A stretch of 7,596 nt of DNA from Alphaproteobacteria bacterium (lineage in GTDB: Bacteria > Pseudomonadota > Alphaproteobacteria > Sphingomonadales > Rhodothalassiaceae), in NCBI GenBank assembly GCA_003694205.1, contig RFKS01000002.1:1-7596 (forward strand), read 5' to 3'. Of this stretch, positions 1-5,171 are shown piece after piece; within the stretch, counting starts at the first letter, position 1; every line of letters starts with the position of its first letter. A program made the position numbers and the translations under genes. The notes below the pieces were generated by a model. That model was not told where the DNA came from and searched no databases. It worked only from the letters and a program-made list of their open reading frames with translations.

Positions 1-1
1 C

Positions 2-427
2 GCCCGCAGCGGGGAGGTCTGTATCACGGCACGGCCGCTTGAGCCCTGGCCGGAGCCGGTGCGACTCATGATGGCGGAGCGGCCGGTCGACAGCAGCGAC
101 GCCGGCCGGCGCCACAAGACGACGCGCAGGGGCTGGTGCCGCGGGCCGCTCGCGGCGTGCGGCGATCGCGCCGACGAGGTCATCTTCCGCAATGAGCGCG
201 GCGAGATCGTCGAAGGGGCGCGGACCAATCTCTTCATCGAAAGAGAGGGCGGTCTGCTGACGCCACCCCTTGCATCCGGCCCGCTGCCGGGCGTTTTGCG
301 TCGCGAGCTTCTGGCGACCGGCGCGGCGTGCGAGGCGGTGCTCACGCTCGACGATCTCAGGGCGGCACCGCGCCTTTATGTCGGCAATTCGGCACGTGGT
401 CTGATGCGGGCACGACTCATTGCCTGA
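2..427 (+). CDS. pabC: Aminodeoxychorismate lyase (PabC-type class IV aminotransferase) domain, 5' end missing
   Basis: The frame is open from the first bases of the window to TGA at 425-427, giving 141 residues of the C-terminal part of a PLP-dependent class IV aminotransferase. PabC enzymes release pyruvate from 4-amino-4-deoxychorismate to make p-aminobenzoate for folate. Visible signatures are RPVDSSD followed by HKTTRR, whose Lys (codon 116-118) aligns with the PLP-binding lysine. Next come DEVIFRNERGE and EGARTNLF, the conserved Glu/Asn PLP-site region, then LLTPP, LPGVLRRELL and YVGNSARGL near the end. Family knowledge: in many alphaproteobacteria this domain is fused behind PabB, so the gene may be a PabB-PabC fusion; the missing 5' part would decide. 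The GTG at 59 is internal and not the start. The stretch between HKTTRR and DEVIF looks less conserved than usual, but the frame is intact. It is not evidently linked in function to the TonB cluster downstream. Confidence 0.8.
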   Translation, partial: ARSGEVCITARPLEPWPEPVRLMMAERPVDSSDAGRRHKTTRRGWCRGPLAACGDRADEVIFRNERGEIVEGARTNLFIEREGGLLTPPLASGPLPGVLRRELLATGAACEAVLTLDDLRAAPRLYVGNSARGLMRARLIA

Positions 428-628
428 ATTGCTCGAATTCGCGCCACTTTTAAGCCTTGATTTACCGGATCTATTAAGTCGGGCTTTACCCGGCATGCCT
501 ATGTTTTCCTGACACGACGATCCGGCAGGGCTCGCCCGAGGGGTGGTGGCTCCCACGGATCTGGGAACGGGGTCGCACCGCTTCGCGTGTTGAACGACCT
601 GGTATCTGGCGAAGGAGTGGACGGCAGA
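428..628. other. Intergenic region between pabC end and small ORF
   Basis: About 200 bases with no convincing gene. The first 55 bases are AT-richer than their surroundings. They include TTAA, seven bases, TTTAC (450-465), one mismatch from the alphaproteobacterial CtrA half-site pair TTAA-N7-TTAA. There is no good sigma-70 promoter pair and no hairpin with a T-run that would clearly terminate the upstream gene. A weak 5-bp hairpin (551-555 with 562-566) is present. Any promoter for the small gene at 629 should lie here, but it cannot be identified with confidence. Confidence 0.4.
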
Positions 629-799
629 ATGGCCTCTCGAAAGCAAGCGACGGACATGCAGTACACGGACGCACTCGCGGCGGAGCTGCTAAGGCACCTC
701 GGTTATGAGGCCGCGGAGCGGACGTGCAACGAGAACCATTGGGATGGTGTTCTCGAGGCGCTCAGGCGGCAGGGAAAGGCGGCACCACCTGCGGCCTGA
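629..799 (+). CDS. Small hypothetical protein (56 aa)
   Basis: ATG at 629 is preceded by AAGGAG at 612-617, a good Shine-Dalgarno sequence although 11 bases upstream. The frame ends at TGA 797-799. The 56-residue product is soluble-looking and helical. A short basic start is followed by an amphipathic segment (YTDALAAELLRHLGYEAAE), then the motif CNENHWDGVLEAL and an Ala/Pro tail. There is no signal peptide or membrane segment. The balanced acidic and hydrophobic composition differs from the Arg-rich shadow frames around it, which is the main reason to accept it. An alternative ATG at 656 would give 47 aa but lacks a ribosome binding site. I do not recognise a named family, and the function is unknown. 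It is separated from the TonB cluster by over 600 bases and by a possible terminator at 878-902, so it probably belongs to its own transcript. Confidence 0.5.
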   Translation: MASRKQATDMQYTDALAAELLRHLGYEAAERTCNENHWDGVLEALRRQGKAAPPAA

Positions 800-877
800 A
801 CCTCGCCGCCGGTATCGCTTCGGGCGTCCTGCCTGTGGCTGAGCGCGGCCGCTTCCGGCAGATAAACGAATTGGCAA

Positions 878-902
878 GGACGCGGCACGGGAGTGCGCGT
901 CC
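878..902 (+). terminator. Strong bulged hairpin with GGGA tetraloop; possible terminator of the small gene
   Basis: GGACGC (878-883) pairs with GCGTCC (897-902). After one bulged G at 884, GCAC (885-888) pairs with GTGC (893-896), leaving a GGGA loop (889-892) of GNRA type. That gives 10 base pairs in all. A TTTT run follows at 910-913, about eight bases after the stem, so factor-independent termination would be weak. It lies 78 bases after the stop of the small gene. It could instead be part of a structured RNA. Confidence 0.4.
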
Positions 903-977
903 GAGCATGGTTTTCCTTGCACCTGCAACGACCGAATCGGCCGACTAATCAAAGCAAGGGCACCGCGCAAGCGCAAA

Positions 978-1012
978 ATTCCAAACTTTTCGCTTGGAAT
1001 CGGCGACGATTC
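978..1012. promoter_or_regulatory. Overlapping inverted repeats (operator-like or alternative RNA hairpins)
   Basis: ATTCCAA (978-984) and TTGGAAT (994-1000) form a perfect 7-bp inverted repeat around a 9-base spacer. GAATCG (997-1002) and CGATTC (1007-1012) form a second perfect 6-bp repeat around GCGA, a GNRA loop. The two share 997-1000, so as RNA hairpins they exclude each other. As DNA, the first repeat overlaps the -35 of a possible promoter. No known regulator box was recognised. Confidence 0.4.
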
Positions 1013-1021
1013 TTGGATTAT
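994..1021 (+). promoter_or_regulatory. Possible distal sigma-70 promoter for the TonB operon
   Basis: TTGGAA (994-999) and GATTAT (1016-1021) are separated by 16 bases, each matching four of six consensus positions. It would start transcription near 1028 and give a leader of about 400 bases before the DUF3450 gene. Matches of this quality occur by chance; the overlap with the inverted repeat at 978-1000 is the reason to note it. Confidence 0.25.
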
Positions 1022-1125
1022 GGGGCGCTGTCCGTGGCCTCCGTGCCGTGGGCGCGGCCCGGTCTGCGGCCTGTGGCCGTCGGATCGGGAACGCTGGAAA
1101 GCGAAAACCGATCAATCTGTTGAAT

Positions 1126-1158
1126 GACACCGGGTGAGCCTGTAAAGGGGCCGGTGTC
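1126..1158. repeat. 8-bp inverted repeat GACACCGG / CCGGTGTC in the leader
   Basis: GACACCGG (1126-1133) and CCGGTGTC (1151-1158) are perfect inverted copies with a 17-base spacer. They could form an RNA stem in the operon leader or a protein site. There is no T-run after it, so it is not an obvious terminator. Confidence 0.35.
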
Positions 1159-1349
1159 GGCGGCAGATAATGAACACGAAGCCGCACCGGATGGTGTTGG
1201 TGAGTCGGCTTGGGAGAGATGATCGCGTGGCTTTGAAGGGGCGGCCAGAGGGATTGCCGGGCATACCGGTCGCATATTCCGCGGTCGGCCCGCGCCTGCC
1301 GGAGATGATCTCTCGGGGCAGATCACGGAAGCTGGCCTTCCGGATGCCG

Positions 1350-1377
1350 TTGCCCAGGGAGGGGGAGCGGCGATACT
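1350..1377 (+). promoter_or_regulatory. Possible proximal sigma-70 promoter for the TonB operon
   Basis: TTGCCC (1350-1355) and GATACT (1372-1377) are 16 bases apart, each four of six matches to consensus. It would start transcription near 1384, about 43 bases before the chosen start codon of the DUF3450 gene, a more usual leader length than the distal candidate gives. No operator overlaps it visibly. Confidence 0.25.
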
Positions 1378-1417
1378 GAGCTGCAGCAGCGGCTGCGGAA
1401 CCGTGGCAAGTTCAATG

Positions 1418-1422
1418 GGAAG
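1418..1422 (+). promoter_or_regulatory. Ribosome binding site deciding the DUF3450 start
   Basis: GGAAG lies four bases before ATG 1427. The in-frame GTG 1403 and ATG 1415 have no comparable site. Starting at 1427 also leaves a compact signal peptide with its basic residues (R4, R6) close to the N-terminus. Confidence 0.5.
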
Positions 1423-1426
1423 ACAA

Positions 1427-2269
1427 ATGCAATCACGATTGAGAATGCTTGCTTGTTCGACGGCACTGGTCGCCGGAGTTTTCGGCGCTGCGGCAGTCGC
1501 GCAGGCGCAGGATGCGGATGCCAATGCAGCACCACCGCCTCCTCCGGCGGTACAACTTCAGTCGCCTGCCGGCCTCAAGCCGATCTTCGACGAGGCGCTC
1601 AAGATCGTCGAGGTCGCGCAGGCCTCGCAGGAGCGGATCGACAAGACCGCTAACGAAACCTCGCGGCTGCTGCGCGAATATCAGCGCGTGCTGCGCGAGA
1701 TCGAGAGCCTGAAGGCCTACAACGCGCAGCAGCGTCGCGTGATCTCCGACCAGAACAAGCAGATCGCGGAGCTGCAGCAGTCGATCGATGATGTGGTCAA
1801 GATTCGGCGCGAGATCACGCCGCTCATGTTGCGCATGGTTGATGCGCTGGCCGATTTCGTCGAGCTCGATGTTCCCTTCCTGCTCGACGAACGGCGCAAG
1901 CGGGTGCAGGATCTGAGGGATTACATGGACGCGTCGGACATTTCCCCGTCGGAGAAGTTCCGTCTCGTCCTTGAGGCCTATCAGATCGAGACCGAATACG
2001 GGCGCACGATCCAGTCCTATCGCGGTGTGGCCACGGTTGACGGCAACGAGCGCGAGGTCGACTTCCTTCGCATCGGCCGGGTGCTGCTCGCCTATCAGAC
2101 GCTCGACGGTGAGAAGCAGGGCTTCTGGAACCCACGCACCAAGCAGTGGGAGTCCCTTGGCGGCCAGTATAGCGGTGCCATTCAGGCGGCAATGCGCTTT
2201 GCCAAGAAGCAGGCCGCGCCGAACATGTATCTTCTGCCCGTTCACGGGCCGACGCAGTCCGGGGAGTAA
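1427..2269 (+). CDS. DUF3450 family periplasmic coiled-coil protein of a TonB2/TtpC system
   Basis: The product is 280 aa from ATG 1427. Residues 1-27 form a signal peptide: R4/R6, a hydrophobic core from about 8 to 24, and cleavage after AQA27. A Pro-rich patch (36-40) precedes a long coiled coil, about residues 50-130, rich in heptad Leu/Ile with Gln, Arg and Glu. The C-terminal half carries the DUF3450 hallmarks: FVELDVPFLLDERR (144-157), then EAYQIETEYGRTI, VDFLRIGRVLL and YQTLDG, and near the end AAPNMYLLPV. Proteins of this family are encoded beside ttpC in TonB2 clusters such as those of Vibrio; their biochemical role is not established. It probably acts in the periplasm with TtpC, another coiled-coil protein whose gene begins five bases after this stop. 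Alternative starts at 1403 and 1415 add up to eight residues. The Cys at residue 10 is not a lipobox, because the hydrophobic core lies after it. Confidence 0.88.
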   Translation: MQSRLRMLACSTALVAGVFGAAAVAQAQDADANAAPPPPPAVQLQSPAGLKPIFDEALKIVEVAQASQERIDKTANETSRLLREYQRVLREIESLKAYNAQQRRVISDQNKQIAELQQSIDDVVKIRREITPLMLRMVDALADFVELDVPFLLDERRKRVQDLRDYMDASDISPSEKFRLVLEAYQIETEYGRTIQSYRGVATVDGNEREVDFLRIGRVLLAYQTLDGEKQGFWNPRTKQWESLGGQYSGAIQAAMRFAKKQAAPNMYLLPVHGPTQSGE

Positions 2270-2274
2270 GGTCG

Positions 2275-3720
2275 ATGAAAATGAAGAACAAGATTTTGAC
2301 GGCCGCGGTCGCGCTGGTTCTTGGCGGATCCGCGACCATTGCGCTAGCCCAGGATTCGGGCGCGCAGGATCAGCAGCCGGCGCCGCGTCCCAGCGAACTG
2401 CGACCGGTCGATCTCGATGCCCTGTTGCAGCAGGTGCGCCAGGGGCGGCGGACCGAGAGTGCGGAACATCGCAAGCGGGAAGCCGAGTTCCGGGCGCGCC
2501 GCGACCAGCAGCAGCGGCTGCTGAACGAGGCAAACCAGGAGCGGGCGCAGGAGGAGCGCACCTCGGAGCGACTCGAGCGCAATATCCAGACCAATGATCA
2601 GCGCATCCGTGATCTCAACACAACGCTGCAGGAGCGTCTTGGCGAGCTCAAGGAAATGTTCGGTGTGCTGCAGCAGGTGGCGGGCGATACGCGCGGCGTG
2701 ATCGACAACTCGCTGGTCAGCGTCGAATTCAATCGCGATGAACGCCTCAAGGGCATCAATACCCTGATCGAGAAGGCGTCGCGTTCCTCGAGCCTGCCTT
2801 CGATCGAGGAGATCGAGGAGCTGTGGCAGCAGCTCGTCTTCGAGATGGTCCATTCCGCGGACGTGTCCAAGTTCGATCACACGGTGGTGACCAAGGACGG
2901 CGAGAAGCAGACCGTCAGTCTCGTGCGTGTCGGCGATTTCAACCTCGTCTCGGACGGCAAGTACTACAATTATCTGCCCGAGAGCGGAAATGTCGTCGAG
3001 CTGCCAAAACAGCCCTCGGGCCGCTTCACCTCCTCGGCGAGCGATCTCGTGCGCGCGGGACCGGATGAGATCGTTGCTTTCGGCATCGACCCGACCCGCG
3101 GCCAGCTTCTCGCCCTGCTCGTCGATACGCCAAGCCTCAAGGACCGCATGGACCAGGGTGGCGTCATCGGTTACACGACGATCGCGCTCGGTGTGATCGG
3201 CGTGCTGATCGCCATCTTCAAGATGATCGGGCTTTCGGTCACCAGCGCCAAGGTGCGGGCGCAGGCGAAGAATCTCGGCGATCCACGGGCGAACAATCCG
3301 CTCGGCCGCGTGCTCGGCGTCTATCAGGAGAACAGGGACGTCGATGTCGAGACGCTGGAGCTCAAGCTCGACGAGGCGATTCTCCGCGAGACGCCGGCGC
3401 TTGAGCGCGGTCTTACCATGATCAAGCTGATCTCCGCGGTGGCACCGCTGCTCGGTCTCCTCGGTACCGTGACCGGTATGATCATCACCTTCCAGGCGAT
3501 CACGCTGTTCGGTACCGGCGATCCGAAGCTGATGGCGAACGGCATCAGCCAGGCGCTGGTGACGACCGTGGAGGGCCTTGTCGTGGCCATTCCGACCCTT
3601 CTTCTCCACAGCATCGTGGCCGGCATGTCGAAGCGTGTCGTGCACGTGCTCGAGGAGCAGGCGGCGGGCATGATCGCCCTTCATGCCGAGAAGGAGCACG
3701 GGCGTGCAGGCGCTGCTTGA
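2275..3720 (+). CDS. ttpC: TtpC-like MotA/TolQ/ExbB family protein with large periplasmic domain
   Basis: The product is 481 aa; ATG 2275 follows GGGGAG (2261-2266) at eight bases. A signal peptide ends at ALA25. A charged coiled coil spans about residues 37-130 (repeated Glu/Arg/Gln heptads). A compact periplasmic region with VRVGDFNLVSDG and YYNYLP follows. Three membrane helices then form the MotA/TolQ/ExbB channel domain: about 296-316, 385-412 and 423-447. The second helix has PLLGLLGTVTGM (391-402) with T398, the third TTVEGL and the helix-breaking P440. This layout, twice the length of ordinary ExbB, matches TtpC, which is needed for TonB2 function in Vibrio and contacts the ExbB2-ExbD2-TonB2 complex. 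Here it likely couples the proton-driven motor to periplasmic partners (DUF3450 and TPR proteins). The gene overlaps exbB by 17 bases, implying coupled translation. The family assignment is firm; the detailed role in this organism is inferred. Confidence 0.9.
   Translation: MKMKNKILTAAVALVLGGSATIALAQDSGAQDQQPAPRPSELRPVDLDALLQQVRQGRRTESAEHRKREAEFRARRDQQQRLLNEANQERAQEERTSERLERNIQTNDQRIRDLNTTLQERLGELKEMFGVLQQVAGDTRGVIDNSLVSVEFNRDERLKGINTLIEKASRSSSLPSIEEIEELWQQLVFEMVHSADVSKFDHTVVTKDGEKQTVSLVRVGDFNLVSDGKYYNYLPESGNVVELPKQPSGRFTSSASDLVRAGPDEIVAFGIDPTRGQLLALLVDTPSLKDRMDQGGVIGYTTIALGVIGVLIAIFKMIGLSVTSAKVRAQAKNLGDPRANNPLGRVLGVYQENRDVDVETLELKLDEAILRETPALERGLTMIKLISAVAPLLGLLGTVTGMIITFQAITLFGTGDPKLMANGISQALVTTVEGLVVAIPTLLLHSIVAGMSKRVVHVLEEQAAGMIALHAEKEHGRAGAA
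3691..3696 (+). promoter_or_regulatory. Ribosome binding site deciding a GTG start for exbB inside ttpC
   Basis: AAGGAG lies inside the 3' end of ttpC, seven bases before GTG 3704. The in-frame ATG at 3683 is upstream of this site and has none of its own, so GTG 3704 is preferred. The short N-terminus that results (VQALLDAITAIQIFMEKGG) fits ExbB2-type proteins. Confidence 0.65.
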
Positions 3721-4231
3721 CGCAATCACGGCGATCCAGATCTTCATGGAGAAGGGCGGTATCGTCCTTTACGGGGTCTTTACCGTCACCTTCTTCATGT
3801 GGGTCCTGATCATCGAGCGCATCTGGTACTTCAGCGGCAACGCCAAGAAGGACCTGCGCACGGCCGTCGCCACCTGGGAGTCGCGCGAGGAGCGGCGCTC
3901 CTGGTATGCGCACAAGGTGCGCGCGGCGCTGGTCTCGCAGGTGCGCGAGAACTTCAACGCCAATATCGACCTCATCAAGACGCTGGTCGCCACCTGCCCG
4001 CTGGTCGGGCTGCTGGGAACGGTGACCGGCATGGTGTCGGTGTTCGACGTGATGGCGGTTCTCGGAAGCGGCAATGCGCGTGCCATGGCGGACGGCGTCT
4101 CGAAAGCGACGCTGCCAACCATGGCCGGCATGGTCGCGGCGCTGTCCGGCGTGTTCATGAGCACCTGGCTCGAGCGCAAGGCCAAACGCGAGACCGAGCG
4201 CCTCGAGGACTCGCTCACCATGGATCACTGA
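3704..4231 (+). CDS. exbB: ExbB, TonB-system proton channel subunit (short ExbB2 type)
   Basis: The product is 175 aa from GTG 3704 (183 aa if ATG 3683 were used). ExbB pentamers surround the ExbD helices in the inner membrane and convert the proton gradient into motion of TonB. Three membrane helices are visible: residues about 19-40 (after EKGG and ending before IERIWYF), 93-118 and 131-155. The second contains PLVGLLGTVTGM (99-110) with T106 at the position of the conserved pore threonine; the third contains ATLPTMAGM with T139 as the second conserved threonine. The cytoplasmic stretch between the first two helices is short, giving the length typical of TonB2-linked ExbB rather than the longer enterobacterial ExbB. 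The C-terminus ends in a charged helix (ERKAKRETERLED). It lies between ttpC and two exbD genes, followed 63 bases later by exbD1 across a strong hairpin. Confidence 0.93.
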   Translation: MQALLDAITAIQIFMEKGGIVLYGVFTVTFFMWVLIIERIWYFSGNAKKDLRTAVATWESREERRSWYAHKVRAALVSQVRENFNANIDLIKTLVATCPLVGLLGTVTGMVSVFDVMAVLGSGNARAMADGVSKATLPTMAGMVAALSGVFMSTWLERKAKRETERLEDSLTMDH

Positions 4232-4237
4232 TTCGCG

Positions 4238-4261
4238 GCCGCCGCGCTCCGGCGCGGCGGC
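4238..4261 (+). promoter_or_regulatory. Perfect 10-bp GC hairpin with UCCG tetraloop between exbB and exbD1
   Basis: GCCGCCGCGC (4238-4247) is the exact reverse complement of GCGCGGCGGC (4252-4261), with loop TCCG. In RNA this is a C(UNCG)G tetraloop, an exceptionally stable cap. No T-run follows (the next bases are ACAGGCGTGACATTT), so it is not a classical terminator. It begins seven bases after the exbB stop and ends 33 bases before exbD1. A likely role is protection or processing of the exbB mRNA end, or partial attenuation that lowers exbD relative to exbB. That role is inferred. Confidence 0.55.
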
Positions 4262-4294
4262 ACAGGCGTGACATTTCAGCAATCGAGAGAAACG

Positions 4295-4696
4295 ATGCGC
4301 AAATTCTCGAAGGTCGAAGAGGAAGCCGAGATCAACATGACGCCGATGCTCGACATCGTGTTCATCATGCTGATCTTCTTCATCGTGACCGCCTCATTCG
4401 TCCGCGAGTCCGGTCTTGATGTGAACAAGCCACCGCCATCGCCGGACCAGCCGAAGAATGACGAGAAGAACATTCTCATCCAGATCGACGCCAACAATCG
4501 GGTGTTCGTCAATCTGCGGCCCGTGGACATCAGCTCGGTCCGGGCCAATGTCGAACGGCTGCATGCGGAGAATCCGAAGGCGGTGGTGGTCATTCAGCCG
4601 GCGCATGATGCGCATGCCGAGATGGTGGTGCGGGCCTATGACCAGGCGCGCGAGGCCGGCGTCTACAATGTCTCGATCGCCGAGTCGCGGGAATAG
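4295..4696 (+). CDS. exbD1: ExbD, first copy, TonB-system motor subunit
   Basis: The product is 133 aa from ATG 4295, preceded by GAGAG at 4285-4289. GTG 4268 would add nine residues with no binding site. ExbD spans the inner membrane once inside the ExbB pentamer, and its membrane aspartate carries protons. Visible order: cytoplasmic acidic N-terminus (EEEAE), NMTPMLDIVF with the conserved Asp at D20, one membrane helix to about residue 38, and a Pro-rich linker (NKPPPSPDQP). A periplasmic TolR/ExbD domain ends it, with ILIQID, VNLRPVD, LHAENPKAVVVI and GVYNVSIAE. It differs from the second copy mainly in this Pro-rich linker and the domain surface. A 60-base stretch around the membrane helix is identical in DNA to the second copy. 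The two may pair as a heterodimer in one motor or serve alternative complexes. Confidence 0.92.
   Translation: MRKFSKVEEEAEINMTPMLDIVFIMLIFFIVTASFVRESGLDVNKPPPSPDQPKNDEKNILIQIDANNRVFVNLRPVDISSVRANVERLHAENPKAVVVIQPAHDAHAEMVVRAYDQAREAGVYNVSIAESRE
4327..4386 (+). repeat. 60-bp perfect direct repeat, copy 1 (exbD1)
   Basis: These bases are identical to 4802-4861, offset by 475 bases, and lie in the same reading frame over the NMTPMLDIVF membrane segment. One mismatch further out on each side, similarity continues (GAGGAAG before, ACCGCC after). Outside this block the two genes are clearly diverged. Confidence 0.9.
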
Positions 4697-4750
4697 GCGA
4701 CCCTTGCCCGGCGACATATGAGATCAAACGAAAGCGCGGGAGCGCGTCGA

Positions 4751-4757
4751 GGAGGAG
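4751..4757 (+). promoter_or_regulatory. Ribosome binding site for exbD2
   Basis: GGAGGAG stands 12 bases before ATG 4770, a strong core at a rather long distance; a weaker AGGA (4764-4767) is too close. An in-frame TGA at 4719-4721 excludes an upstream start. The 73-base gap with its own strong site suggests exbD2 is translated independently of exbD1. Confidence 0.5.
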
Positions 4758-4769
4758 CAGGACAGGATC

Positions 4770-5171
4770 ATGAGGGAGCATTCCCAAAAGGACGAGGAAG
4801 TCGAGATCAACATGACGCCGATGCTCGACATCGTGTTCATCATGCTGATCTTCTTCATCGTCACCGCCACCTTCATCAAGGAGGCCGGCGTCGAGGTGGA
4901 CAAGCCCTTCGCGGTGACCGCTGAGCCCAAGGAGCAGGCGAGCATCCTGATCGCCGTGACAGAAAATGACGAGATCTGGATCAATCGGCGCAAGGTTGAT
5001 TTAAAATCGCTGCGCGCCAATATTGAAAAGTTGCACGCGGAGAATCCGCAAGGCACCGTCGTCGTGCAGGCGGACAAGCGCGCCAAGGCCGGGCTGATGA
5101 TCGCCGTAACCGAGGCGGTCAATGCGTCCGGGGTGCCGAGGGTTGCGATTTCGACGGAGACGCAGAAATGA
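4770..5171 (+). CDS. exbD2: ExbD, second copy, TonB-system motor subunit
   Basis: The product is 133 aa, the same length as the first copy. Order: acidic N-terminus, NMTPMLDIVF with D20, one membrane helix, a linker with VEVDKPFAV, then the periplasmic ExbD domain (ILIAVTENDEIWINRRKVD, LHAENPQGTVVVQ, SGVPRVAIST). Beyond the membrane helix it matches the first copy at only about a third to two fifths of positions by eye, so the pair is an old or fast-diverging duplication with a conserved core. The gene ends in an ATGA overlap with tonB, so its translation is coupled to TonB. This copy has the shorter, less Pro-rich linker and looks more like the single ExbD2 of known TonB2 systems; it may be the main TonB partner, with the first copy assigned to TtpC or to a mixed dimer. 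That division of labour is speculative. Confidence 0.92.
   Translation: MREHSQKDEEVEINMTPMLDIVFIMLIFFIVTATFIKEAGVEVDKPFAVTAEPKEQASILIAVTENDEIWINRRKVDLKSLRANIEKLHAENPQGTVVVQADKRAKAGLMIAVTEAVNASGVPRVAISTETQK
4802..4861 (+). repeat. 60-bp perfect direct repeat, copy 2 (exbD2)
   Basis: Second copy of the block at 4327-4386, in frame and over the same codons. Recombination between the copies would delete exactly 475 bases and leave a single hybrid exbD in frame. Confidence 0.9.

Larger units (their letters stand above)
800..1426. other. Long intergenic/leader region upstream of the TonB operon
   Basis: About 630 bases with no frame that looks coding: possible frames are short, Arg/Pro/Ser-rich and lack ribosome binding sites. 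It holds the hairpin at 878-902, overlapping inverted repeats at 978-1012, an 8-bp inverted repeat at 1126-1158, and two weak promoter-like pairs (994-1021 and 1350-1377). No cobalamin riboswitch core, and no convincing Fur, Irr or RirA operator, could be recognised by eye. If the distal promoter is used, the operon has a leader of roughly 400 bases. Confidence 0.5.

Noticed and set aside
1216..1310. Direct repeat GAGATGATC (1216-1224 and 1302-1310)
   Set aside because: Two nine-base copies without further similarity are within what chance gives in a window of this size.
1170..1379. 69-aa plus-strand frame in the operon leader
   Set aside because: There is no ribosome binding site, the composition is Arg/Pro-rich, and there is no recognisable motif. 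It is more likely non-coding leader.
1448..1456. Cys at residue 10 of the DUF3450 protein as a lipobox
   Set aside because: The hydrophobic core lies after the Cys rather than before it, and a normal AQA signal peptidase I site follows.
1433..2533. Long open frame (366 codons) on the minus strand opposite the DUF3450 gene
   Set aside because: It is the antisense shadow of GC-rich codons in a well-supported plus-strand gene; its product is Arg/Leu/Asp-rich with no recognisable domain.
2344..3747. 467-codon minus-strand frame opposite ttpC
   Set aside because: It mirrors ttpC, a clear MotA/TolQ/ExbB family gene. The His/Asp/Arg-rich product is typical of an antisense shadow.
4734..4745. GCGC-GGGA-GCGC mini hairpin between exbD1 and exbD2
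   Set aside because: The stem is only four base pairs and sits in GC-rich sequence; it is too weak to list as an element.
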